DNA of 64,000 bases from Plantactinospora endophytica (GCF_016862915.1 NZ_BONW01000004.1:186001-250000), one strand, 5' to 3'. Numbered from the stretch's first letter, positions 9,158 through 18,483 are shown. Numbers and translations: made by a program. The notes: a model not told the origin generated them from the sequence alone.

Positions 9158-10231
9158 ATGATCCACAGTAGCGACGAACTGCTCGTCGGGCCGTCGGTCC
9201 CGTCGTTGGTCCGGCTGGGACGCTCACCCGACGCCGATCTGGTGTACCGGACGCTCCTCGTCCTGGGGCCCGTGGCGGCCGGCGACCTCGGCCGTGGGCT
9301 GGGGCTGTCCCGGCAGCGGGTCACCGACGCGCTCGCCGAACTCGCGGCGGTCGACGCGGTCTGCGCCGGTCCCGGAGACCGGCCCGGCTGCCAGGTCTGG
9401 ACGCCCCGACCACCCGGGCACGTCTTCCGGACGCTCCGCGCCGCCCAGTCCACCGGCGCGGTGCGGCGGATCGTCCCCGTTCCCGGCCCGGCGCCCGGCG
9501 ACCCGGCCGGACCGGGGCTGCCCCGGGTCTCGCCCGCCGACCCCGGCGTACGGCTGCTGCCCACCCGGCGGGCCACCCGGGCCCGGCTCGCCCAACTGGT
9601 CGGCCTGGCCCGGCACGAACACCTGTCGATGAGTCCGGAGCAGGTCTTCGAGCCGGAGTCGGCCCGTTCGGGAGTGCCGCTCGACCAGGGGTTGCTGGAC
9701 CGTGGCGTACGGATGCGGGTGCTCGGCGTGCAGCCGGCGGACCCGGATCCGCTGCGGTCGTACCGCCGGCAGCCGGCGGAGAGCCGGCCGGACTACCGCC
9801 GGCAGTCGTCCGTACCGATGAAGCTCATCGTGATCGACCGGCGGGTGGCGCTGTTTCCGCTGGTCCCCGGCGACTACAACCTCGGCTACCTCGAGGTGAC
9901 CGAGCCCTCGGTGGTGGCCACCTTCGTCGCCATGTTCGAGCAGCAGTGGAGGACCGTCCCCGAGCGATCGGAGCCAGCCATGCCACAGATCGACCTCAGC
10001 GCCCGGGAGCATCAGTTGATCACCCTGCTGGCACAGGGGCACACGGATGCCAGCGCCGCACGGCAGATGCGGATCAGTGCCCGCTCGGTCACCAACATCC
10101 TGCGCACCCTGATGGACCGGGTCGGTGCCGAGAACCGCTTCCAGTTGGGCCTCGCGCTGGGCGCCCTGCGGGCCGTACCGGTTCCGGGGCCGCCGGGCGG
10201 TGTGCACAGATCGGCCGGACCGGCCCGGTGA
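9158..10231 (+). CDS. Regulator with N-terminal TrmB-like winged helix and C-terminal LuxR HTH
   Basis: 357 residues. The N-terminal winged-helix region (about 20-65, GDLGRGLGLSRQRVTDALAE) resembles TrmB-like regulators. The middle (about 160-260) resembles the phospholipase D-like effector domain of that group. The C-terminus (about 290-345) is a LuxR HTH with LSAREHQLITLLAQGHTDAS and SARSVTNILRTLMDRVGAENR. GGAGAGG lies 7 nt before ATG 9158. Such regulators are abundant in actinomycetes with mostly unknown ligands. It is followed closely by a small exported peptide gene, so a regulator-peptide pairing is possible. Confidence 0.88.
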   Translation: MIHSSDELLVGPSVPSLVRLGRSPDADLVYRTLLVLGPVAAGDLGRGLGLSRQRVTDALAELAAVDAVCAGPGDRPGCQVWTPRPPGHVFRTLRAAQSTGAVRRIVPVPGPAPGDPAGPGLPRVSPADPGVRLLPTRRATRARLAQLVGLARHEHLSMSPEQVFEPESARSGVPLDQGLLDRGVRMRVLGVQPADPDPLRSYRRQPAESRPDYRRQSSVPMKLIVIDRRVALFPLVPGDYNLGYLEVTEPSVVATFVAMFEQQWRTVPERSEPAMPQIDLSAREHQLITLLAQGHTDASAARQMRISARSVTNILRTLMDRVGAENRFQLGLALGALRAVPVPGPPGGVHRSAGPAR

Positions 10232-10297
10232 GCCGAGGCGGCACCACCGGCCGGACGGGAGATGTCAGCACCACAGGCGGAAGGGAGCAAGCATCGG

Positions 10298-10546
10298 ATG
10301 ACGGGTACGACGGGAAAGATCCGCGACGGCGGAGCCGACGCGGCGGTGACCAGATCGGGAGGTGGGGCCAGGATCGTCGTCGCGACCGTGCTGGCCGGGG
10401 CGATGTCGCTGCTCGACGCTGCCGCACCGGGCGAGTCCGACTGGCGGCGGGCGGGGCCGGACCGGGCGGCCTCGGCCTCCGGCGACGATCCGCCGCCCGG
10501 CGATTCGTTCCAGGAGTCCGGCGGCGTCTGCGGCAACTGCGTGTGA
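10298..10546 (+). CDS. Small putative exported peptide with a C-terminal CGNCV motif
   Basis: 82 residues, not recognised. A polar N-terminus is followed by one hydrophobic segment (VVATVLAGAMSLLDAA, about residues 26-42) that could be a signal or anchor. An acidic/Gly-rich stretch follows, ending in ESGGVCGNCV with two cysteines three apart. AAGGGAG lies 10 nt before ATG 10298. The in-frame ATG 10262 has its purine run directly abutting and is less likely. It lies 66 nt behind the LuxR-like regulator and could be co-transcribed. It could be a signal peptide, a RiPP-like precursor or an ordinary secreted protein; nothing decides between these. Confidence 0.55.
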   Translation: MTGTTGKIRDGGADAAVTRSGGGARIVVATVLAGAMSLLDAAAPGESDWRRAGPDRAASASGDDPPPGDSFQESGGVCGNCV

Positions 10547-10690
10547 CCGTACGAATCCGAACTGGCCGGGTACGCAGCGGGGGGTACCCAGACCGGTCAT
10601 CTGCTTCGGTAACGCGCGAGTGGTGCTGATCAGAAGAAACGGGCATGTCGCCGGGCGGATCAGCGTTCCGACCGTGCGAGACTGCCCGGC

Positions 10691-12286
10691 ATGGCGCTCG
10701 CCACCACACCGGAGCTGACCGAGCCGCCATCCCGGTCCGTCCGGCGGCGACCCACTCCCGGGTGGGTCGCCGCCGGGCTCGGCGGGCTCGGCGTCGGCTA
10801 CCGGCTGGTGCTGTTGCTCGCCGAGGTGCCACCGAGCAACAGCGACGAGGCCGTCACCGGACTGGTGGCCCGGCACATCGCGCAGGGGCGCGACTTCCCG
10901 CTCTTCTTCTACGGCCAGCACTACATGGGCGCCCTGGAGTCCTACCTCGCCGCACCGCTGTTCGCGGTCCTCGGCTCCTCCACCTTCGCGCTGCGCCTGC
11001 CCAACCTGCTGCTCTACGCGGCCTTCCTGGCGCTGATGTGGCAGCTCACCCGCCGGCTCTACAGTCCCTGGCTGGCGGCGGTGACCGTCGGCCTGCTGGC
11101 GCTCGGCTCGGACCGGATCCTGAAGAACCAGCTCATCGCGGGCGGCGGCTATCCGGAGATGAACCCGGCCGGCGCGCTGCTGGTGCTGCTGGCGGTCAAC
11201 CTCGGGCTCGGCGCCGTACGCCGGACCGGCCCGGCGTACGCGGGCTTCGGGCTGGTTGCCGGACTCACCCTCTGGGACGACTGGCTGATCCTGCCGTACG
11301 TCGGCGCGGCCGGTGCGCTGCTGCTCGGGTTCCGGTGGCGGGCGCTGGGCGGTCGCTCGGGGCTGGCGCTCGGCGCCGGCTCGGCGGTCGGACTCGTCCC
11401 GATCGTGCTGCACAACCTCACCGCCGCACCCGAACACCGCTCGCTGGCCGTCTACGCCGGACTGGGCGGTGGCGCCGGCTCCTGGCCGGACCGGCTGCAC
11501 GGTGCCGTCCTCTTCGGACTGCCGATGGGCACCGGGCTGTGTCCGCCGGGACGGTGCACGCCCTGGCAACTGTGGTGGGGCGTTGCCTATCCGGTGCTGC
11601 TCGGGGTCGCCGTCCTGCTCGCCTGGCGGGCACTGCGCCGCGCCACCGACCGGGTGACCCGGGTCCGGCAGGCCGGCCGGCTGGCCCTGCTGGCCGGGGC
11701 GGCGACCAGCCTGCTGGCGTACGCGGCCAGTGGCGCCGCCGCGACCAGCCCGGTGGAGAGCGCCCGTTACCTCTCCGTGCTGCTGATCTCGACGCCCGCC
11801 GTGCTCTGGCCGCTCTGGTCGGCGCTGACCCGGCCGTACCGGCCCGTCCGGCTGGCCGCCGCCGTCCCGCTGGCCGGGCTCGCGGTCAGCATGCTGCTGG
11901 CCAGCGCCTCCCTGCTGGTGGCGAGCCCGGAACTGGCCGGGCGGGCGACCCAGCGCCGGGACCTGGTCGCCGGGCTCGACCGGCTGGGCGTACGCGAGTT
12001 CTACACCGACTACTGGACCTGCAACACCGTCATCTTCCTCAGCCGGGAACGGATCGTCTGCGGGGTGATCGGCGAAGACCTGCGGGCCGGCTGGGACCGC
12101 CATCCCCGCTACCCGAGGCTGGTCGCCGAGGCGCCCCGGCCGGCGTTCGTGCTCGCCGAACGGTCGGCGCTGGACCTGGCGGTACGGGCCCACCTGCGCG
12201 GTGCGGGCGTGCCGGTCACCGAGACCATCCTCGCCGGACACTCCGTCTACCGGCCGTCCGCCCCGGTCGACCTGCCGCTCCACTGA
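10691..12286 (+). CDS. GT-C family membrane glycosyltransferase-like protein
   Basis: 531 residues with about 11-12 hydrophobic helices. The first external loop carries NSDEAVTG, the acidic pair typical of GT-C (ArnT/PMT-like, GT39/GT83) enzymes that use polyprenyl-phosphate sugars. A YGQHYMGALESY motif follows, as in the dolichyl-phosphate-mannose mannosyltransferase group. The C-terminal domain is external (about 410-531). The likely role is transfer of a sugar to a lipid, glycan or protein outside the membrane; donor and acceptor are not visible. No good ribosome-binding site precedes ATG 10691. It appears to be a single-gene unit. Confidence 0.8.
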   Translation: MALATTPELTEPPSRSVRRRPTPGWVAAGLGGLGVGYRLVLLLAEVPPSNSDEAVTGLVARHIAQGRDFPLFFYGQHYMGALESYLAAPLFAVLGSSTFALRLPNLLLYAAFLALMWQLTRRLYSPWLAAVTVGLLALGSDRILKNQLIAGGGYPEMNPAGALLVLLAVNLGLGAVRRTGPAYAGFGLVAGLTLWDDWLILPYVGAAGALLLGFRWRALGGRSGLALGAGSAVGLVPIVLHNLTAAPEHRSLAVYAGLGGGAGSWPDRLHGAVLFGLPMGTGLCPPGRCTPWQLWWGVAYPVLLGVAVLLAWRALRRATDRVTRVRQAGRLALLAGAATSLLAYAASGAAATSPVESARYLSVLLISTPAVLWPLWSALTRPYRPVRLAAAVPLAGLAVSMLLASASLLVASPELAGRATQRRDLVAGLDRLGVREFYTDYWTCNTVIFLSRERIVCGVIGEDLRAGWDRHPRYPRLVAEAPRPAFVLAERSALDLAVRAHLRGAGVPVTETILAGHSVYRPSAPVDLPLH

Positions 12287-12421
12287 CCCCGCGACCACAA
12301 CCGTGACCTCGACGGCAGCATGGGCATTGGCACCGGAACCGACACCGACGCCGGGCAGCCTGGGCTCCGCCGTCGAGGGTGATCGCCGGCATCCCGGTGC
12401 CGGGGACTATCGTCGGCGGAC

Positions 12422-13348
12422 GTGAAGGTGTGGATCCCCCATTCCGAGGGCCTTGAGCTGCTCGGCGAGATTCCCGACGGCGTCACGGTGGAGATCGCCC
12501 CGACGCCGGACCAGCTTCCGTCGGACCCGGCCGGAGTGCGCTTCTGGGTGCCGCCGTTCCTCGCCCAGGGCGCCGCCGTGCCGGTCGCGGCCAAGCTGCC
12601 CGACCTGCGGGTGGTCCAGTTGCTCTCCGCCGGGGCGGACATCTGGGCCGGCCGGCTGCCGGCAGAGGTCACCCTCTGCGACGCGCGCGGCGTGCACGAC
12701 TCGTCCACCGCGGAGTGGGTGGTCGCGGCGGTGCTGTCGTACCTGCGGTCGTTTCCGCTCTTCGCGGTCGCCCAGACCCGGCACGAGTGGGTGTACGACC
12801 GGGTCAACCCCACCGACGAGCTGGCCGGCAAGCGGGTGCTGATCGTCGGCGCGGGTTCGATCGGGGCGGCCACCCGGGCCCGGCTGGCGCCGTTCGAGGT
12901 CGACCTGACCATGGTCGCCCGGACCGCCCGCCCCGCCGAGGGCGTGTACGGCGTCGACGACCTGCCGGCGCTGCTGCCGGAGGCGGACGTGGTGGTGCTG
13001 CTGATACCGCTCACCGACGCCACCCGGGGTCTGGTCGACGCCGGATTCCTCGCCGCCATGGCCGACGGCGCCCTGCTGGTCAACGCCGCCCGTGGCCCGG
13101 TGGTCGACACCGACGCGCTGGTCGCCGAGGTGACGACCGGCCGGATCGCGGCGGCGCTGGACGTCACCGAGCCCGAGCCGCTGCCGCCCGGGCACCCGCT
13201 CTGGGACCTGCCCAACGTGCTGCTCACTCCCCACGTCGGCGGCTCGGTACGCGGGCTGCTGCCCCGCGCCTACCGGCTGGCCGGGGCGCAGTTGCGGCGG
13301 TTCGTCGCCGGAACCCCGCTGGTCAACGAGGTGGTCGACGGGTACTGA
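12422..13348 (+). CDS. D-isomer-specific 2-hydroxyacid dehydrogenase
   Basis: 308 residues. The NAD(P)-binding Rossmann domain has GAGSIG (about 142-147). Catalytic residues sit in NAARGPVVDTDAL (Arg), LDVTEPEPLPPGHPLW (Glu) and LLTPHVGGS (His). The family reduces 2-oxoacids such as glyoxylate or phenylpyruvate, or oxidises the reverse; the substrate is not predictable. The GTG start has TATCGT (12408-12413) 8 nt upstream and no Shine-Dalgarno, so a leaderless transcript is likely. It is separate from both neighbours. Confidence 0.9.
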   Translation: MKVWIPHSEGLELLGEIPDGVTVEIAPTPDQLPSDPAGVRFWVPPFLAQGAAVPVAAKLPDLRVVQLLSAGADIWAGRLPAEVTLCDARGVHDSSTAEWVVAAVLSYLRSFPLFAVAQTRHEWVYDRVNPTDELAGKRVLIVGAGSIGAATRARLAPFEVDLTMVARTARPAEGVYGVDDLPALLPEADVVVLLIPLTDATRGLVDAGFLAAMADGALLVNAARGPVVDTDALVAEVTTGRIAAALDVTEPEPLPPGHPLWDLPNVLLTPHVGGSVRGLLPRAYRLAGAQLRRFVAGTPLVNEVVDGY

Positions 13349-13389
13349 GCCGGCGCGGGTGCGACGGTCGGGCCGCCTGGCCGGGCGGG

Positions 13390-13779
13390 CTACGACGCCG
13401 CGTCGTCCCGGGACTCCCCGAGTGGCTGGCCGCTGGCACCGACCAGGTCGGGCAGGTCTGCGGCCCGGACCGCCGGCAGCGTCGCCGTGCGGCCGTCCCA
13501 GAGCAGGACCACCGCCTGGCCGCGCTGGTCGGACGTCAACTCCACGATCTCGGACCAGGCGATCCAGCGCTGGCCGAGCAACGCCCGGATCCGTATCCCG
13601 CCGGGGTCGGCGTCGGTGCCGGCCCGCCAACCCCAGACGCCGACCGCGACCGGTATCAGCAGCAGCGGGGAGAGATACCAGCGGGCGGTGGCCAGCGGCA
13701 CGGCGCCCAGGAACGCGAGAACGGCGGCCACCCAGATCGCCTGGCTGTGCCGGAAGCGGAGTGTGCCGGTCTTACCCAC
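13390..13779 (-). CDS. Small membrane protein with PH-like domain
   Basis: 129 residues. Two hydrophobic helices near the N-terminus (AIWVAAVLAFLGAVPLA and LSPLLLIPVAVGVWGW, about 13-52) are followed by a short beta-rich domain (IRIRALLGQRWIAWSEIVEL) of the bacterial PH type (bPH_6-like). Actinobacterial proteins of this layout are common and uncharacterised. GTG 13779 is chosen because the domain begins there; the longer upstream frame is not protein-like. Its 3' end lies 41 nt from the convergent dehydrogenase. Confidence 0.75.
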   Translation of the reverse strand: MGKTGTLRFRHSQAIWVAAVLAFLGAVPLATARWYLSPLLLIPVAVGVWGWRAGTDADPGGIRIRALLGQRWIAWSEIVELTSDQRGQAVVLLWDGRTATLPAVRAADLPDLVGASGQPLGESRDDAAS

Positions 13780-14354
13780 CCGCTGATTTTCGCACCCCGC
13801 CCGGACCGGCCCGGCGACGGCCTCGCCGGGGTGGCCTCCGTCGCTCCCGCCCTCTGCGGGCTGGCGTTGTCCGGGCTGGCGTGTACCGGCTGGCCGGGAG
13901 GCGCTGTCTGAAGCGTGACGACGAACGGCTGGATCTCGAATCCAGCCGCACCGGACCACGGTGGTCCTGCTCGACCGGTGTTCGACTCGTCGGGGGTGGT
14001 GCCGTGGCTTCGACCGGGGGAGTGTCGTCGCTCCCGGCCGGCGCCGGGCCGCCCCGAACGCCTTCGTCGAGCTGTCGCCGACGACGGCGCGGCCGGTGCC
14101 GGAGGCGACCGGTAGTGGATCGGCCGGGCGGTCCGAGTGGGGTCGGCCGGCCGGTCGACACCGCTGGCCGGGCCGGGGGTGGATCGGGCTTGACCGGCTG
14201 GGGGAAGATTCTCCCGAGCAACCCGGAGTGGGAGATCCCTACCAATACGTAACCACGCCCCCGGCCGATCGTTGGGGGTTGATAGGAATGGTCGGCTGTG
14301 CTGGCCGACCCGTCCTGCACCACGTCCGAGCCCCCTCTGCGAAGGCATCCCGCC
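13780..14354. other. Long intergenic region with two adjacent hairpins, no gene called
   Basis: At 13927-13947 GGCTGGAT and ATCCAGCC form a perfect 8-bp stem with a CTCGA loop. Right after it, 13953-13967 reads GGACCAC-G-GTGGTCC. Frames here are Arg/Pro-rich shadows. It is the 5' region of the downstream GGDEF-EAL gene. I checked for a c-di-GMP (GEMM) riboswitch core and for tRNA arms and saw neither convincingly. Confidence 0.5.
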
Positions 14355-17000
14355 ATGTTCGTGGCGCACATCGCGGACGGCCGAGCCCGCCGGCTCGTCG
14401 TCCGGGTCACCGAGACCGGTGCCCCACTGCTCGCCGTGGGCATCCTGTTCGCCGGTCACCTCGGCGCACTGCCGCCGTACGCCGCGGTCGCGGTCGCGGT
14501 CGGCGCGGTCGCCGCCGTGGCCGCCGCCCGGCTGGTCCGGCTGGCCATCAGACTCCACCGCGGCAGTACGGGCTTCGGCCCGTGCCGGGGCGCCGGCTTC
14601 CTCGGCTTCGGCCTGGTCGCCAGCGCGCTCTCCTCGTTCGCCCTGTTCCTGGCGCCACCGGACGCCCGGTCGACGGTGGCGCTCGGCGGTCTGTTGCTGA
14701 CGCTCGCCCTCTACCTGCTCGGGATGATGCTGCTGCCCGGCCGCGCGAGCACGGTGCCGGTACGGCTGCGCCGTGGCTTCGACGGGCTGAGTCTCGGCGT
14801 CAGCCTCGCCTTCTCAGCCTGGGTGATCCCGCCGCATCCGCTGCCGACCCTGGCCATGGTCGCCGCGCTGTTGGCCACCGCCGCGCTGCCGACCATCACC
14901 ATCACCACCCTCCGGGCGTACGAGCACCGGCGTTCCGCCGCACTCTGCGGCACCGGGGCCGGTCTGGCGGTGTTCGGGCACTCGCTGGTCGCCGTCCTGA
15001 TCGACTACGGCGCACCGGCGACGGCACTGCCGCTGGTCGCCATCTCGCTGGTCGCCGGGCCCGCGCTGATCGCCGCCGGAGCCCGCCGGGCGAATCCGGT
15101 CGCCCAGCCGAGCACCGGCCCGTCCGAGCCGCAGACCAACCTGACCGCCTATCCGCTGCTGACCATCCCGGCGATCGTGGCGACCCTCTCCGCGCTCTGG
15201 CGGCTGAGCACCGTCGGCACCTTCGACAGCACCCAGATCCTGCTGGGCCTGGCCGTGATCCCGACCCTGGTGGTCCGCGAGGTGCTGGTGATGCTGGACA
15301 TCCGCCGGTACGCCAAGAAGCTGGCGACCCAGGAGGCGCACTTCCGCTCCCTGGTCTCCGGGGCCAGCGACCTGACCATGATCGTCGGCGAGGACCTGCT
15401 CATCCGCTGGCAGTCGCAGACCGCGGCCCGGATCTTCGGGCTCTCCGACGCCGAGGTGCTCGGCCGGGCGTTCCCCGACCTGATGCATCCGGACGACGCC
15501 GCCGACGTCACCCGGGTGCTCACCGACGTGCTCGCCGGGCGCCAGGTGCCGACCGGGCGCCCGCAACTGGTCACGGCGCGGCTGCTCGACGGGCACGGCG
15601 CCTGGCGGGACACCGAGTCCACCATCAGCGACCAGCGGGCGGTGCCCGAGGTGGCCGCGCTGGTGGTGCACGTCCGGGACGTCAGCGAACGGCAGTTGCT
15701 GGAGCGCAAGCTGAACGAGCTGGCCTTCACCGACGAGCTGACCGGGCTGGCCAACCGGCGGGAGCTGATGCGCACCATCGTCACCCAGCGAGGGGTGAAG
15801 GGGCACACCGGGGCGCTGCTGGTGATCGACCTGCACGGCATGTCCGGGATCAACGACGCGCACGGGCGGCAGATGGGCGACGCCGTACTCGCCGAGGCGG
15901 GTCGGCGGTTGAAGTCCGGTGCCGGTGCCGACGACCTGGTGGCCCGGCTGGGCGGGGACGAGTTCGCGGTGGTGACGGTGGACCGGCCGGTGCTCGCGTA
16001 CGCGATGGGGACCCGGCTGCTGACCGCGCTGACCGAGCCGTACCCGATGCCGGGGGCGATGCTGCACCTCGGCACCAGCATCGGGCTTGCCGACCTCTCC
16101 GGCGGCGACGGTGTCGACGACGTGTTGCGCCGCGCCGACCTGGCCCGGCTGCGGGCCCGGCAGCTCGGCCGCAACCGCGTCGAGTGGTACGACGACCAGT
16201 TGGAGGAGCAGTTCACCCGGCGGCTGGACCTGGAACGCGAGTTGCCCGGTGCGGTGCAGCGGGGCGAACTGGACCTGGTCTACCAGCCGGTGCTCGACCT
16301 CGACGACGAGCAGCCGGTGGGCACCGAGGCGCTGCTGCGCTGGCGGAACCCGGCGCTCGGCACCGTGCTGCCGGCCGAACTCCTGCCGGTGGCCGAGGAC
16401 CTGATGCTGGTGGAGGAGCTGGGCCGGTGGGTGCTGGACACCGCGTGCCGGCAGCTCGCCGCCTGGTCGCAGCGGCCCCGCCGGCTCTGGATGTCGGTCA
16501 ACATCTCGTCCCGGGAGCTGACCGCGCCCGACTTCGTCCGCTGGGTGAGCACCTCGCTCGCCGAGCACCGGGTCGAGCCGGACCGGCTGGTACTGGAGAT
16601 CGCGGAACCCCGGGGCGGCGTCGACGTACCGGCGGTGGTCACCCAGCTCGCCGGGCTGCGGGCGCTCGGCGTACGGACGGCGCTGGACGACTTCGGCAGC
16701 GGGCAGGCGTCACTGGCGCAGCTCCGCCGGCTGCCGGTCGACTTCCTCAAGGTCGACCGGACGCTGGTGACCGAGGGCGGCAACCGGCAGGGCGAGAGCA
16801 AGCCGTTCATCGACGTGCTGGTGAGCCTCGGCAAGCGGTTCGGTCTGGAGATCATTGCCGAGGGGCTGGAGTCTCCCGTGCAGGTGGAGCAGGCCCGCCG
16901 GGCGGGCTGCCGGCTCGGCCAGGGGTACGCGCTGTCCCGGCCCGCTCCGGCGGAACGGGTCGAGGCGTACCTGGAGGAGTTCCCCAGCCCGTCCCGCTGA
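14355..17000 (+). CDS. Membrane PAS-GGDEF-EAL protein (c-di-GMP synthesis/breakdown)
   Basis: About 881 residues. N-terminal hydrophobic module of about 8-10 helices (1-310), then PAS (about 325-440), GGDEF (about 450-615) and EAL (about 630-875). The GGDEF site is intact (RLGGDEFAVV, with FTDELTGLANRR before it). The EAL site is also intact: TEALLRW, VNISSREL, LEIAEP, LDDFGSGQ, FLKVDR and AEGLES. Both diguanylate cyclase and phosphodiesterase chemistry are therefore possible. The membrane module probably senses a signal. The upstream in-frame GTG 14298 is an alternative start; ATG 14355 has GAAGG upstream. In actinomycetes c-di-GMP controls development through BldD. Confidence 0.9.
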   Translation: MFVAHIADGRARRLVVRVTETGAPLLAVGILFAGHLGALPPYAAVAVAVGAVAAVAAARLVRLAIRLHRGSTGFGPCRGAGFLGFGLVASALSSFALFLAPPDARSTVALGGLLLTLALYLLGMMLLPGRASTVPVRLRRGFDGLSLGVSLAFSAWVIPPHPLPTLAMVAALLATAALPTITITTLRAYEHRRSAALCGTGAGLAVFGHSLVAVLIDYGAPATALPLVAISLVAGPALIAAGARRANPVAQPSTGPSEPQTNLTAYPLLTIPAIVATLSALWRLSTVGTFDSTQILLGLAVIPTLVVREVLVMLDIRRYAKKLATQEAHFRSLVSGASDLTMIVGEDLLIRWQSQTAARIFGLSDAEVLGRAFPDLMHPDDAADVTRVLTDVLAGRQVPTGRPQLVTARLLDGHGAWRDTESTISDQRAVPEVAALVVHVRDVSERQLLERKLNELAFTDELTGLANRRELMRTIVTQRGVKGHTGALLVIDLHGMSGINDAHGRQMGDAVLAEAGRRLKSGAGADDLVARLGGDEFAVVTVDRPVLAYAMGTRLLTALTEPYPMPGAMLHLGTSIGLADLSGGDGVDDVLRRADLARLRARQLGRNRVEWYDDQLEEQFTRRLDLERELPGAVQRGELDLVYQPVLDLDDEQPVGTEALLRWRNPALGTVLPAELLPVAEDLMLVEELGRWVLDTACRQLAAWSQRPRRLWMSVNISSRELTAPDFVRWVSTSLAEHRVEPDRLVLEIAEPRGGVDVPAVVTQLAGLRALGVRTALDDFGSGQASLAQLRRLPVDFLKVDRTLVTEGGNRQGESKPFIDVLVSLGKRFGLEIIAEGLESPVQVEQARRAGCRLGQGYALSRPAPAERVEAYLEEFPSPSR

Positions 17001-17006
17001 CCTGGG

Positions 17007-18275
17007 TCAGTCGGCGGTGTAGCCCGGCATCGGGTAGCAGACGAGCAGGTCCCGGACCTCGCCGGCGACCCGGTCGAGGGTGGCCTCGTCGTCCTTGACC
17101 GCCGCCGTGACCGCCTCGTCCATCCAGGCCGCCACCTGCGGCATCTGCTCCTCGGTCAGCCCTCGGGTGGCCAGCGCGGCGGTGCCCAGCCGGATGCCGG
17201 ACGGGTCGAACGGCTTGCGCGGGTCGTACGGCACGGTGTTGTAGTTCAGTTCGATGCCGGCCCTGTCCAGCGCCTGCGCGGCCGGCTTGCCGGCGATGCC
17301 CTTGCTCGTCAGGTCGGCGAGGATCAGGTGGTTGTCGGTGCCGCCGGAGGAGAGCGTGAAGCCCCGCTCGACCAGCGCCGCCGCCAGCGCCTTGGCGTTC
17401 GCGACGACCTGGTGGGCGTACCGGCGGAAGTCCTCGGTGCCGGCCTCCCGCAGCGCGACCGCGATGCCGGCGGTGGTGTGGTTGTGCGGGCCGCCCTGGA
17501 GGCCCGGGAAGACGGCCTTGTCGACCGCGCTCGCGTGCTCGGCGGTCGTCATGATCATGGCGCCCCGGGGGCCGCGCAGGGTCTTGTGCGTCGTGGTGGT
17601 GATCACGTCGGCGTGCCCGACCGGCGACGGGTGGGCGCCACCGGCGACCAGGCCGGCGATGTGTGCGATGTCGGCGACCAGCACCGCGCCGACCTCGCGG
17701 GCGATCTCGGCGAAGCCGGCGAAGTCGATGGTGCGCGGCACGGCGGTGCCGCCGCAGAAGATCAGCTTGGGGTGCTCCCGGCGGGCCAGGTCGCGTACCT
17801 CGTCGAGGTCGATCCGGCCCGTCTCGGCGGAGACGCCGTAGCGGACCGGGTTGAACCACTTGCCCGTGGCCGAGACCGACCAGCCGTGCGTGAGGTGCCC
17901 GCCCATCGGCAGCGCCATCCCCAGCACCGTGTCGCCGGGGGAGAGGAACGCCAGGTAGACCGCGAGGTTGGCCGGGGAGCCCGAGTACGGCTGCACGTTG
18001 GCGTGGTCGACGCCGAAGAGTTCCCGGGCCCGGGTGACGGCGAGCGTCTCGATCGGGTCGATGAACTGCTGGCCCTCGTAGTAGCGGCGGCCGGGGTAAC
18101 CCTCCGAGTATTTGTTGGTCAGCACCGTGCCGCTGGCCTCCAGGACGGCGGCCGAGACGTAGTTCTCGGAGGCGATCATCCGCAGCTTGTCGTGCTGCCG
18201 AGTCGCCTCGGACTCGATCAGCGTCGCCAACTCCGGGTCGGCGGCGGTCAGGCTGGGAATCGGTGGTACGTGCAC
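17007..18275 (-). CDS. glyA: Serine hydroxymethyltransferase
   Basis: A 422-residue PLP enzyme that converts serine plus tetrahydrofolate to glycine plus methylene-THF, the main source of one-carbon units. Full length. Motifs: MIASENYVS and NKYSEGYPGRRYY near the N-terminus, VADIAHIAGLV, and PLP lysine in TTTHKTLRGPRG (about residue 230). GTG 18275 has AGGAGG 9 nt upstream. A second glyA elsewhere is common in actinobacteria but cannot be seen here. It is convergent with the GGDEF-EAL gene, only 6 nt apart, with no terminator between. Confidence 0.97.
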   Translation of the reverse strand: MHVPPIPSLTAADPELATLIESEATRQHDKLRMIASENYVSAAVLEASGTVLTNKYSEGYPGRRYYEGQQFIDPIETLAVTRARELFGVDHANVQPYSGSPANLAVYLAFLSPGDTVLGMALPMGGHLTHGWSVSATGKWFNPVRYGVSAETGRIDLDEVRDLARREHPKLIFCGGTAVPRTIDFAGFAEIAREVGAVLVADIAHIAGLVAGGAHPSPVGHADVITTTTHKTLRGPRGAMIMTTAEHASAVDKAVFPGLQGGPHNHTTAGIAVALREAGTEDFRRYAHQVVANAKALAAALVERGFTLSSGGTDNHLILADLTSKGIAGKPAAQALDRAGIELNYNTVPYDPRKPFDPSGIRLGTAALATRGLTEEQMPQVAAWMDEAVTAAVKDDEATLDRVAGEVRDLLVCYPMPGYTAD

Positions 18276-18384
18276 GGTGGTCGTCCTCCTGGCTGGTCTC
18301 CGCCTCGCCGCCGATGCTATCGGTTACCGGGCGATCGGCCCCGGCCGGTGCCCCGGGCTCAGAGCTGGCACGGCGGTGCTGGCC

Positions 18385-18483
18385 CCGATTGGAGCTGGCG
18401 GGGACGGGCCCCGATCAAAGCTCACGGTGCTGGCCGATCAGAGCTGGCGGGGCTGGCGCCGATCAGGGCTGGCGGGGCGGTGC
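18385..18483. repeat. Degenerate about 25-bp tandem repeat spanning the LacI gene stop
   Basis: Four diverged units begin with CCGAT at 18385, 18411, 18434 and 18459, each followed by a form of AGCTGGCGGGG. The last copy contains the stop codon of the leftward LacI gene at 18463-18465 (TCA on the + strand). At least one other unit also repeats that GATCA. Confidence 0.75.

Noticed and set aside
13900-14260. Possible tRNA (TTCGACT near 13980, hairpins)
   Set aside because: No acceptor stem, no D arm and no CCA end; the T-arm pairing is poor.
14180-14298. Possible c-di-GMP riboswitch before the GGDEF-EAL gene
   Set aside because: I could not find the conserved core or a matching two-helix layout; GC-rich pairing alone is weak evidence.
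13961-17098. A 1045-codon + frame overlapping the GGDEF-EAL gene
   Set aside because: Arg/Ala/Gly-rich shadow; the other frame carries intact PAS, GGDEF and EAL motifs.
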